This document shows positions 17,784 to 25,180 of a DNA stretch of 64,000 bases, one piece after another. The translations under genes and the position numbers were made by a program. The stretch comes from Gammaproteobacteria bacterium (GTDB lineage Bacteria > Pseudomonadota > Gammaproteobacteria > Eutrophobiales > Eutrophobiaceae), in assembly GCA_021773235.1 (NCBI GenBank), contig JAJFKL010000041.1:23438-87437 (forward strand), in the 5' to 3' direction. Positions within the stretch are counted from its first letter, which is position 1. Each line of letters starts with the position of its first letter. The notes under the pieces are model-generated. The model was not told where the DNA came from, did no database searches, and saw only the letters and a program-made list of their open reading frames with translations.

Positions 17784-18770
17784 TTGAAGATTTTTAATCA
17801 TGAGAATAGCTTACAGGAGTTGCACTATCGAAATTTGATGCTTTTAGGTTGGGCCACCATTCCTCTTGCGCTTCCATTCTCGATTAATTGTTTTTTACAA
17901 GGACGTTACATTACAGGCGAGCTTTCAGTTCTTCTTATGTGCCTTGCCGTATCGAATTCCTTGTCTATAAATTTAAAGCATCGACTGGCAGTATCTTACT
18001 GGATATTTTTTGTTGTTAATCTTCTGACGGTGCTTTTCACAATCATCGAAGTCGGTGATATAGGACTGTTATGGTCTTACCCTTTTATTTTTTCTGTATT
18101 CTTCGTTCAACCACGTTATCCAGCACGGATCATGAGTGGGATAGCATTAGTCAGCTTGATTAGCTTATCAGCTTACTTGCTTGAACCAGCGACAGTTGCC
18201 CGTTTTGTATTTACTTTACTTATGCTGACTGTTTTTTGTGATGTGATCGTTAGTGTATTGATGAGAATGGAATTTAAATTGAGGGAACAGGCTATACGTG
18301 ATCCATTAACCGATGCTTATAATCGACGTTTCATGAATATTTGTCTGGAAAATACCATTGAAGAAACTCGTCGTGCTTTTGGTCCTGCATGTTTGATTCA
18401 GCTTGATGTTGATAAATTCAAAAAGGTTAACGATAGGTTTGGGCATATTGCCGGTGATAGAGTATTAAAAAAGCTTGTTGAATTGTTGCACAAAAGACAA
18501 CGCAAACTGGATTATATTTTTCGTACAGGTGGTGAAGAGTTTGTCTTGTTATTACGCAATACCAGTTTACAACAAGCAATAGCACTAGCAGAAAATTTAC
18601 GTAAGAACATTGAAGAAACCGAATTACTCGAAGGACATACGATCACGGTCAGTCTTGGTGTTGCAGAATATCAATCCGGCGAGACAGATGATGAATGGTT
18701 ACACCGTGCAGATAAGAATCTTTATGAAGCAAAAGATAATGGTCGTAATTGTGTTCGTCCAATAAAATAA
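17784..18770 (+). CDS. membrane-bound diguanylate cyclase (GGDEF)
   Basis: 328 residues. Five or six hydrophobic helices occupy residues 18-155, then a GGDEF domain (about 165-325) with DPLTDAYNRRF, DVDKFKKVNDRFGH and the active-site GGEEF. The inhibitory site RKLD sits five residues before GGEEF, so the enzyme is likely active and product-inhibited, making cyclic di-GMP from two GTP. The start is a TTG at 17784 with AAGG upstream. The stop codon lies inside a repeat element. Confidence 0.88.
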   Translation: MKIFNHENSLQELHYRNLMLLGWATIPLALPFSINCFLQGRYITGELSVLLMCLAVSNSLSINLKHRLAVSYWIFFVVNLLTVLFTIIEVGDIGLLWSYPFIFSVFFVQPRYPARIMSGIALVSLISLSAYLLEPATVARFVFTLLMLTVFCDVIVSVLMRMEFKLREQAIRDPLTDAYNRRFMNICLENTIEETRRAFGPACLIQLDVDKFKKVNDRFGHIAGDRVLKKLVELLHKRQRKLDYIFRTGGEEFVLLLRNTSLQQAIALAENLRKNIEETELLEGHTITVSLGVAEYQSGETDDEWLHRADKNLYEAKDNGRNCVRPIK

Positions 18771-18829
18771 AGGGGTCAGATTTATTTATTCTGCTATTTA
18801 AAAATCAAATAAATCTGTCCCCTTTTATT
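18767..18829. repeat. inverted pair of CTGTCCCC-family repeats
   Basis: AATAAAGGGGTCAGATTTAT (18767-18786) faces AAATAAATCTGTCCCCTTTT (18807-18826): two copies in opposite orientation around a 20-base spacer. This can form one long hairpin (REPIN-like) and may end the GGDEF transcript, whose stop codon TAA (18768-18770) is inside the left arm. Confidence 0.8.
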
Positions 18830-18917
18830 CTCGCCGGTGATCTCGCGCACCATGTTAATTCGACCCTATAAATCTAATGCGATCTGTACCCATTAATTCA
18901 CCCTTTTAAATCTTCGA

Positions 18918-18939
18918 TCGTGTCTCCTGATTGACACGA
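18918..18939. promoter_or_regulatory. operator-like palindrome A upstream of class V aminotransferase
   Basis: TCGTGTC / GACACGA, 7-bp arms with an 8-base centre TCCTGATT. It closely resembles the palindrome at 19097-19113, including the CCTG centre, so the two probably bind the same protein. A short stem-loop is the alternative. Confidence 0.45.
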
Positions 18940-19096
18940 AGCAAATCCTTTAGAACATTCCAAAACCCAGCGCCGATATAGCGATAAGCAGCTATTGATA
19001 ATCTGGACAAACAGCTATAAAACCCCTGTAAAATGAATAAAACGCCTGAATTCCAGGTGCTTATCCTGTACTATATGCACCTCTAAATTTCTAGTC

Positions 19097-19113
19097 GTGT
19101 CACCTGCTGACAC
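19097..19113. promoter_or_regulatory. operator-like palindrome B upstream of class V aminotransferase
   Basis: GTGTCACCTGCTGACAC, 6-bp arms around CCTGC, 54 bases before the start codon. Same half-sites as the palindrome at 18918-18939. Candidate operator for the serine-cycle aminotransferase. Confidence 0.5.
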
Positions 19114-19167
19114 ATAATAATTACAATTCGATAAACACTTAAATAAAAAACTGTGAGAGGGAAAGAT

Positions 19168-20394
19168 ATGTCAACTATTTATCCAACATTGGAGATACCA
19201 GAGACGTTAGCCGCTGGGCCAGGGCCTGGTAATACAGATCCCAGGGTACTGGAGCGATTTTACAAAACGGGTGTCGCAGATCATATGCAAGCTGATGTCG
19301 TGAGGGGCATGGCAGAAGCGAAAGAGATGCTACGTACTGCATGGGGAACAAAAAACATTCATACCTTTGGTGTCGGTGGTACTGGTTTCAGTGGTCTGGA
19401 TTGCGCTTACAGCCCTATCCTTCCCGGAGACAAGGTTGTGGCTTTTGTAAATGGGACTTTCAGTGGTATTGATGGTCTTGCCATCCGCATGAAGGCATCA
19501 AGTCTTGAAGATCTGGCGGCAGACCCGCTGAATCCACAACCATCAAACGTCACCATCGTTGACGTTCCACATGGTCAGTCTGTCACCGGCGATATCGTCG
19601 ATGCAGCATTGGCGAAAGACAAACCGATGTGGGCTTGTATGGCACATTGGGAAACAGGCAGCGGCCGTATCAATGATCTTCAGGGCTTCAACGACGCCTG
19701 TGCGAAGCATGGTGTAATGGGTATTGTCGATGCGGTTTCTAGCTTGGGTATCGCGAAATTTGATATCGATGACTATCCAGCCGTTAAGATCTGGGCGTCT
19801 TGCCCGCAGAAGGGCGTGCTCGCACTTCCGCTGACCTATGCACCGGTTAGCTTTACCGACGATGCTATTGCTGTTCTCGCCAAGCGCGGTTGTTACACCT
19901 ACGTACATAACCCGATTCTTGAAGCCCGTCACTGGGGTGTTGTCGATGGTAAGGATGGCGTTGCGGCCGGTTATCACCGCACACACTCTTGTTATGCTGT
20001 AGCTTCTTTCCACGAAGCGCTGCGTCTATTGTTGACTCACGGCCGTGAACAAAAGGCAGCTGACTATACTTTCCACGAAAAGATTCTCAGTGAAGCAGTT
20101 CAAGGGTTAGGTTGTGAGGTCACTTCAAATATGACCAGTCTGGTGGTATTGAATCTACCCGGTAAATTTGCCGGTAGAGAAAAAGAACTGGTAGGCGGAT
20201 GCCGTGCTGAAAACTTCGGCATCTGGCCAACACTGTCAGAACCCACTCAGATCCGTATTGGTATCCTCAACCAGCTCACCGAAGCAGCGATTACGGAAAT
20301 CGTCAGCCGGTTCGCAGATGCCATGATTAAGATGGGCGCTGAAGTCGATAAGGATGGCGTGTTAAGCAAAGTGAAAGCTGATTTCGCAGCTTAA
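19168..20394 (+). CDS. class V aminotransferase, probable serine/alanine-glyoxylate aminotransferase
   Basis: 408 residues from the ATG at 19168, which has GAGAGGGA 7-14 bases upstream; the GTG at 19153 would overlap that site. The fold type I PLP motifs of class V are present: LAAGPGPGNTDPRVL at the start, FGVGGTGFSGLDC, IVDAVSSLG and the Schiff-base Lys215 in WASCPQKGVLALP. Family members move an amino group between serine or alanine and glyoxylate. Its place beside the serine-cycle genes and the decay of the classical sga at 33.9-34.2 kb make glyoxylate amination likely. Monocistronic, with two operator-like palindromes upstream and a strong terminator downstream. Less AT-rich than its right-hand neighbours. 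Confidence 0.8.
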   Translation: MSTIYPTLEIPETLAAGPGPGNTDPRVLERFYKTGVADHMQADVVRGMAEAKEMLRTAWGTKNIHTFGVGGTGFSGLDCAYSPILPGDKVVAFVNGTFSGIDGLAIRMKASSLEDLAADPLNPQPSNVTIVDVPHGQSVTGDIVDAALAKDKPMWACMAHWETGSGRINDLQGFNDACAKHGVMGIVDAVSSLGIAKFDIDDYPAVKIWASCPQKGVLALPLTYAPVSFTDDAIAVLAKRGCYTYVHNPILEARHWGVVDGKDGVAAGYHRTHSCYAVASFHEALRLLLTHGREQKAADYTFHEKILSEAVQGLGCEVTSNMTSLVVLNLPGKFAGREKELVGGCRAENFGIWPTLSEPTQIRIGILNQLTEAAITEIVSRFADAMIKMGAEVDKDGVLSKVKADFAA

Positions 20395-20416
20395 TACTTT
20401 CCTTAGGTTTAAGAAG

Positions 20417-20454
20417 CCGGAGTGGTTATGTTTAAAACCACTCCGGTTTTTTTT
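20417..20454 (+). terminator. strong rho-independent terminator
   Basis: CCGGAGTGGTT / AACCACTCCGG, an 11-bp perfect stem followed by eight T, 22 bases after the aminotransferase stop. Confidence 0.93.
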
Positions 20455-20462
20455 AACCAATT

Positions 20463-20483
20463 TAAAGGGCTCTGACCCACTTA
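20463..20483 (+). repeat. CTGTCCCC-family repeat with stop codon of the NERD gene
   Basis: TTAAAGGGCTCTGACCCACT followed by TA; the TTA at 20481-20483 is the stop codon of the gene on the other strand. Confidence 0.65.
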
Positions 20484-21377
20484 TTCATGTGTTTCATTTT
20501 TTAAATAATTGAAAATTTGATTTACTTCATCGTTATCAAATATTTCATCAAAATATTGAATATATCCATTTAGCTGATCTAAAGTTAATACTTTAACGTG
20601 TTTGAATTCTTCTTTGGGCTTCACCTTAGTCATTACTATAACATTTCTAATTGGAATTCTTGCACTTCCCCAATGATGACGAATTAGCTCAACATTTGAC
20701 TCGCTATTTAAAAGTACAAATAATGCGTAACTAGTTCTTGAGACTTGTTTGACTGGTGACCTTAGATCGAGACTCTCAATTGATTTATTACTCCAGTTTT
20801 TGGTTTCAAGAATAAAGACTCCTGATTTGCAAATTAATAAATGATCTATTTGAATACTAAATATCCTATCGTCTTCATTTCTATTATAAATAGGTGGATC
20901 AAACTCTATTGAAAAGTCATTAATTAAATAATATTCATTTGATAGCTTTTCTAATTCTTTTACAGTTAGGTTTTCTCCAATTGCTCCGGCTATAAGTGGG
21001 TAAAGGTTATCAACAATTTCTTTTGTGGAATCCAGTTTTTCACAAGCTTGTACACACCTGGTTGATAGAATATCTTCATAATTAAGTTCTAAGTTCGACT
21101 TTCTCTTTAGATTTTTTTTTACTTTAAAGTATAAAAGTATTTTATTGATTATATTTTTACTGCTGTCTTTTATAGCCTGATTAGTTGTTTTTTCTATTGC
21201 TTTGATTTCCTCATCTAATGAGACTTTAGTGATATTGATTAATTCTTCTTTTTCAGAATCATAATTTTTCAAAAATTCATTAGTCTCACCAATAGAATTA
21301 AATCTAGTTATATCGTTATCATTTAATATATCTTTGATTTTCTTCAGAGGTTCTATTTTTCCAACAATAACAGCCAT
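20481..21377 (-). CDS. NERD-domain (nuclease-related) protein
   Basis: 298 residues. The first half is a charged helical, probably coiled region; the second half (about 140-270) is a NERD domain: GAIGENLTVKELEKLSNEYYLIND, then QIDHLLICKSGVFILETKNWS with the Asp and Glu-x-Lys of the PD-(D/E)xK nuclease fold. NERD proteins occur in defence and plasmid contexts and probably cut DNA. It heads the AT-rich block 20.5-24.8 kb. A C-terminal helicase or kinase domain found in some relatives is absent. Confidence 0.82.
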   Translation of the reverse strand: MAVIVGKIEPLKKIKDILNDNDITRFNSIGETNEFLKNYDSEKEELINITKVSLDEEIKAIEKTTNQAIKDSSKNIINKILLYFKVKKNLKRKSNLELNYEDILSTRCVQACEKLDSTKEIVDNLYPLIAGAIGENLTVKELEKLSNEYYLINDFSIEFDPPIYNRNEDDRIFSIQIDHLLICKSGVFILETKNWSNKSIESLDLRSPVKQVSRTSYALFVLLNSESNVELIRHHWGSARIPIRNVIVMTKVKPKEEFKHVKVLTLDQLNGYIQYFDEIFDNDEVNQIFNYLKNETHE

Positions 21378-21421
21378 AAATAAGAATAAATAATATGTTT
21401 AGAAAATTAAGCTATCAATAT

Positions 21422-21479
21422 TAAAGGGCTCTGACCCCTTTAATTGTTTAATTTATAAACCGTGGTCTGTCCCCTTTAC
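21422..21479. repeat. double CTGTCCCC-family repeat encoding a protein C-terminus
   Basis: TAAAGGGCTCTGACCCCTTT (21422-21441) and ATAAACCGTGGTCTGTCCCC (21454-21473). Read on the minus strand, the second unit encodes the last residues KGTDHGL and the stop codon of the gene at 21453. Confidence 0.8.
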
Positions 21480-21713
21480 ACTTTTGATTTCGTGTAAGAT
21501 GGTATATAAACTTTTTGAAGCATCCAATTTAAACTGAAATATTTTTTCTGAATTCTTTAATATGAACTTATGATCTTCAAGCTGTTTTTTATAGACACTA
21601 CCAATTGACTCTTTTATTCCCGTTTCTATAAATATTTTCAACACTAACCATGTGCTAACTCCTGTAAACCCTCCCACACCTAAGATAGTCATCACTAAAT
21701 CTGTGGTTTCCAT
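21453..21713 (-). CDS. small membrane protein, C-terminus supplied by a repeat
   Basis: 86 residues: an N-terminal hydrophobic segment (about 5-29) and a charged helical domain (EDHKFILKNSEKIFQFKLDASKSLY). Not recognised. The last seven residues and the stop are made by a CTGTCCCC repeat copy, suggesting that the repeat inserted at or truncated the 3' end. Part of the defence-like block; a link to its neighbours is inference. Confidence 0.5.
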   Translation of the reverse strand: METTDLVMTILGVGGFTGVSTWLVLKIFIETGIKESIGSVYKKQLEDHKFILKNSEKIFQFKLDASKSLYTILHEIKSVKGTDHGL

Positions 21714-21730
21714 ATTACCTCCCTAATAAT

Positions 21731-21755
21731 TAAGGGGTCTGCCCCCTATTGTCCT
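21731..21755. repeat. CTGTCCCC-family repeat, last copy
   Basis: TAAGGGGTCTGCCCCCTATT at 21731-21750. No further clear copy is found from here to the end of the window. Confidence 0.6.
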
Positions 21756-21771
21756 ATTTATTTTTCAGCCA

Positions 21772-22683
21772 TTAAATAAATAAAAAATGGTTTCTAATGA
21801 AATCTAAGACCTCTAATTCATTATCAGGTAAATTCAATTGACTATCTTTGTATTTACCTATAATTCTATTTTTTTCTAACTCTGTTAACCCAAATGCACT
21901 GCCTACTATTAATTGTTTATTTTGAGTATCAATATCTCTAAACCGCAACCTTTTCATATTAATATCGTGATAACCAAAACCTAATAGACATATTCTCTCG
22001 GCTGCATCTAATAGCGTACGAGCTTTATTCAGCTCAACGCTTTCTTCAATATTTTCATGTATTATTTTTATTTGTTTAGCGGCGATATCTAGAATTGCTG
22101 CATTTGAATCATTAGAGTATATTTTAGATGTATTTGACTTTGTGTTTTGCCATGGCAGATACCCCAATTGTCCATGCACATGTATAATATTAATTTTTTT
22201 TATTACTTCAACAGTCTCATCATATGTCTTGCCGTAAAAGTTCTGTACTGAATTAAATAAGAACTCCTCGAAAGACCTATCGTAGTTAAAAGTAATAATA
22301 GAAAGTTTATTTTTAGAAAACTCATCAAATGGCCCATTCATTTTATCAAAAATATATTTGTACCAATTATTTTTAGCCCTAAATAGACTATCTTTTTTTT
22401 CTAATGGGCAAAGAACATATGCTATTGCTCTCTTCCCAATATCAATATATTCATTTCTATGCTCTAAAAACTGATCAATTGAGGTTGTCCCTGAATAATT
22501 TAATGCATCAGAAAAATCAGAAATTTCTGCAGGCCTTGTCGAATATTGACTCAAATATTGAAACAGACTCCCTCTGTTCCTTAAACCTTCAACGATGGTA
22601 TTCATTAATTTAATTCCAGAGGGAAAATCTAAATGCATACTTGCGCCGGCACCTAAAACTAATACCGTTCTATTCTTAATCAT
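21772..22683 (-). CDS. SIR2-like protein
   Basis: 303 residues with the NAD-binding pattern of SIR2-like enzymes: VLVLGAGASMHLDFPSG at the N-terminus, IITFNYDRSFEEFLF near residue 128, and IIHVHGQLGYLPW near 168, which supply the GAG-x-S, T-x-NYD and HG motifs. Several SIR2-like proteins deplete NAD during phage infection. There is no recognisable second domain. It lies between two small membrane proteins in the AT-rich block with NERD and DUF262-HNH genes. Deacetylase activity is unlikely in this context. Confidence 0.75.
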   Translation of the reverse strand: MIKNRTVLVLGAGASMHLDFPSGIKLMNTIVEGLRNRGSLFQYLSQYSTRPAEISDFSDALNYSGTTSIDQFLEHRNEYIDIGKRAIAYVLCPLEKKDSLFRAKNNWYKYIFDKMNGPFDEFSKNKLSIITFNYDRSFEEFLFNSVQNFYGKTYDETVEVIKKINIIHVHGQLGYLPWQNTKSNTSKIYSNDSNAAILDIAAKQIKIIHENIEESVELNKARTLLDAAERICLLGFGYHDINMKRLRFRDIDTQNKQLIVGSAFGLTELEKNRIIGKYKDSQLNLPDNELEVLDFIRNHFLFI

Positions 22684-22721
22684 AATTATAAATTAAAGAA
22701 CTCTGTTTTTTAACAATGAAC

Positions 22722-23195
22722 TTATAAATCATGTTTTGCTAACTTAATTATTTTTGGAAAGTATTCATCAACTAGATCTCTAACTTTGACAGCGTGGCTT
22801 CCAAAATGAAATTCAGCTTCCTGACCTTCCATGCCCATTCCATCATCTTCAACTTTATATTTTTCTGAGTAAATCTTCTTTAAGAACTCATCAATTAATT
22901 GACAAAATTCTTCATTAAAAAGAAGTGAGCCTGCTACACGATAGTGCTCAACTTTTCTCATTGCATCATTTAAATATTCATAAGGCTGGACACCATCAGG
23001 GAAGCCAGTAGTGGGAACCATATAAACAGAATTGCTCATCTCTTCACCCCAATATCGGATTTTCTCAACTGCAGAAATTAAGTCTCTATATGATTCATAA
23101 CGTTCTTGCCATAAGCGTTGGCGCTTAAATGTAAGCAAGGTTAAGTAGCTGCCTATAATAGCGGCAATAAGTGCAGTTAAAATTGAAATCAACAT
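22722..23195 (-). CDS. membrane-anchored hypothetical protein, 157 aa
   Basis: One N-terminal helix (about 2-23) and a cytosolic helical domain with RQRLWQERYESYRDLISAVEKI. Such one-helix proteins with a conserved Trp/Tyr-rich start are common next to defence genes but have no known role. It lies 38 bases upstream of the SIR2-like gene and 9 bases downstream of the DUF262-HNH gene on the same strand, so the three may be one operon. Confidence 0.6.
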   Translation of the reverse strand: MLISILTALIAAIIGSYLTLLTFKRQRLWQERYESYRDLISAVEKIRYWGEEMSNSVYMVPTTGFPDGVQPYEYLNDAMRKVEHYRVAGSLLFNEEFCQLIDEFLKKIYSEKYKVEDDGMGMEGQEAEFHFGSHAVKVRDLVDEYFPKIIKLAKHDL

Positions 23196-23204
23196 AGTTA
23201 TTAA

Positions 23205-24755
23205 TTAATTTTTAAATGTCGAGTTACAATAAGGATGCGCCAATTGACCATTATCAACCACACCAATACCACCATCTTCTTTCCTTTCAATATGGTCAAT
23301 TGTAATTGAGTTTTTATGTATAAAACCATTACAGATCTTGCATTTAATTCCATTTTCCAATGCCTGCTTAATGAAAACCGCAGACTTTGATTCTGTATCA
23401 AAATCTTTCCTTTTATAATCAACGCCTTCATTTTCCTCTAACAGGACTATGAAATTAAATTCACTAGTTTCTATTGTTCTTCTAAGCGCCCCTTTATAAT
23501 CTAATCCGTTATTTATGTTATCAATGATAGAAAAAAATAGTCTCGAAACATAAGGCAGACCCTTTAAAGCTGTTCTGTACTTTCTGTTGATTTGCTGTAT
23601 TACATAATCATAATTAATAATAAATTTCTCAAATTCTTCTCTTGCTCTAGTAAATTCATTTAATTTATTTTTTTTAATTAACTCCAATATAAAATTAGTA
23701 ATCGCATAAAAAGAAGCTGTTTTATAATTACCTTCTTTTGAATAAAAATATATTATTGGATGTAACCCTAAAGAAGAAGAGTGCACACTATTTATTCGCC
23801 AAGCTACTTTTCTTGTGTTTTTCAAAAAGTTAACCGTGCTTTCTCCTTGTGTATCATCATCTAAAATATCTTTAAATTTGATAGGGATATTATTTACTTG
23901 ATTCACGAATTCAAGAATCAATGGTAATGTTTGTGCACTAGATATTTTACCGCCAATAGGAATATCCATTGTTTTAACAGGAGTTGTTAGTTGTGGAGAA
24001 AATAATATGGTATTTATTTCTTCAGCAAGATTCTGGATTGTGCCTTGATTTTCAGCGCTAAAGTTTGACCAGTACTTATGTCCTTTTCCTGCTCTAATTA
24101 TTGCTCGTGCTGATATGCAGTTTGGTTTTTTTCTTGATTCTAGTAATTTAAGTTCCGTTGGATCTATTTTTGATGCTTTTTGATTTATTTTAAAAAATGA
24201 ATTTTCTGCTTTTATAGCATCGCCTGGAACCCATTGGACCTGTATGGCATTCACACCGATATTGTTAGCTCTATTGATATGTTCTATCAATGATTCATTT
24301 TCGCTTGAAGCGTTACTTACTTCTGCATACGAGCCTATTTTCTTTTCAATTAGCTTTCTTGTGTTTTTTGCAATATCAATTTGATCATCTGGGATATTAT
24401 CTTCATAAAATACTCTAGAAGTATCTCCATCTCCATAATCATCATATATCCATGAGATTAATGCGCTCAATCTATGCGCTCCATCGATAACAAAAATTAA
24501 ACCACTTTCGCTACGCCATAGAATAATCGATGGAATTAAATCTCCTTCAATAAAGCTATCAACAAACTCATGTATTTTTTTTGCATCCCATTCATTTGTC
24601 TCTCTTTGAAAGTCTGGTTTTCTCAGCAATTGATAAAAGAAGTTATTTGATAAGTCAGTAATAGATAGGCTAGCAATTTGAGCGGCTGTCGTTTTATTTC
24701 CAGATATTTCAAAATCCTCTCTTGGGATTAAGGCATCAAGATTAATTTTTGGCAC
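23205..24755 (-). CDS. DUF262-HNH protein (GmrSD/ParB-like nuclease)
   Basis: 516 residues. The N-terminal DUF262 domain shows LLRKPDFQRETNEWDAKKI, then GDLIPSIILW and FVIDGAHRLSALISWI, corresponding to the ParB-like DGQQR nucleotide-binding site (here DGAHR). The C-terminus is an HNH endonuclease: CKICNGFIHK, ITIDHIERKEDGG and LAHPYCNSTF, with paired cysteines and the catalytic His. Such proteins act against modified or foreign DNA in GmrSD-like systems. First gene of the putative operon 24755 to 21772. No methyltransferase is adjacent, so it is not a classical restriction-modification pair. Confidence 0.82.
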   Translation of the reverse strand: MPKINLDALIPREDFEISGNKTTAAQIASLSITDLSNNFFYQLLRKPDFQRETNEWDAKKIHEFVDSFIEGDLIPSIILWRSESGLIFVIDGAHRLSALISWIYDDYGDGDTSRVFYEDNIPDDQIDIAKNTRKLIEKKIGSYAEVSNASSENESLIEHINRANNIGVNAIQVQWVPGDAIKAENSFFKINQKASKIDPTELKLLESRKKPNCISARAIIRAGKGHKYWSNFSAENQGTIQNLAEEINTILFSPQLTTPVKTMDIPIGGKISSAQTLPLILEFVNQVNNIPIKFKDILDDDTQGESTVNFLKNTRKVAWRINSVHSSSLGLHPIIYFYSKEGNYKTASFYAITNFILELIKKNKLNEFTRAREEFEKFIINYDYVIQQINRKYRTALKGLPYVSRLFFSIIDNINNGLDYKGALRRTIETSEFNFIVLLEENEGVDYKRKDFDTESKSAVFIKQALENGIKCKICNGFIHKNSITIDHIERKEDGGIGVVDNGQLAHPYCNSTFKN

Positions 24756-24987
24756 GGTTAGATTCCCTTCTTGTTATATCTTAAGTTCTGAAATCCTACT
24801 CCTTCTAAAAAGAATGACCAAGTACAACCTAACCAATAGGCAGAACTATTTTGTTAGTACAAGTCGGAATGCCTTTGAAGAATCGGAGTTTACTCTAGTA
24901 AATGAGTATTCTGAAAATGTGCGACAACACTTACAGGTTTTTGCCCCTGCACCAATAACAGGCGCTTTAGGCGAAACCTGAATATTC

Positions 24988-25026
24988 ACCACACCCCTCC
25001 CAAAGGGGTACCGAGGTCCATGGTGG
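24988..25026 (+). repeat. hairpin repeat element, copy 2
   Basis: CACACCCCTCCCAAAGGGGT followed by ACCGAGGTCCA. The pairing outer arms are CACCA (24988-24992) and TGGTG (25021-25025), different from copy 1 but again complementary. The gap 24756-25172 otherwise holds a MITE-like repeat (25050-25180) and no gene. Confidence 0.75.
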
Positions 25027-25049
25027 TCATGGCGAAAAATAAACTGTCT

Positions 25050-25180
25050 GGATAGGACGGAGATAGTTTTCGCTAAGACAAGGCGCGAGCCGATGAGGAC
25101 ACGGAATTTATATGTAATAAATGAGTACCGCAGACGGCGAAGCAACGCCGTCATAGCGGAAAATAGCCCGTCCTATCGGC
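25050..25180. repeat. MITE-like inverted-repeat element
   Basis: Imperfect terminal inverted repeats: GGATAGGACGGAGATAGTTT (from 25050) and its near-complement, GCGGAAAATAGCCCGTCCTA (from 25156). They enclose GACAAGGCGCGAGCCGATGA and GCAACGCCGTCATAGCGG, sequence of a kind I have met as a dispersed repeat in gammaproteobacteria. The right end overlaps the stop codon of the aminotransferase gene at 25173. Confidence 0.7.

Noticed and set aside
3077..21755. Repeats as a CRISPR array
   Set aside because: Copies are spread over 18 kb in both orientations with genes between and no regular spacers; no cas genes.
24846..25154. 102-residue open frame on the minus strand
   Set aside because: It runs through hairpin element copy 2 and most of the MITE-like repeat, has no ribosome site and no protein-like pattern; a chance frame.
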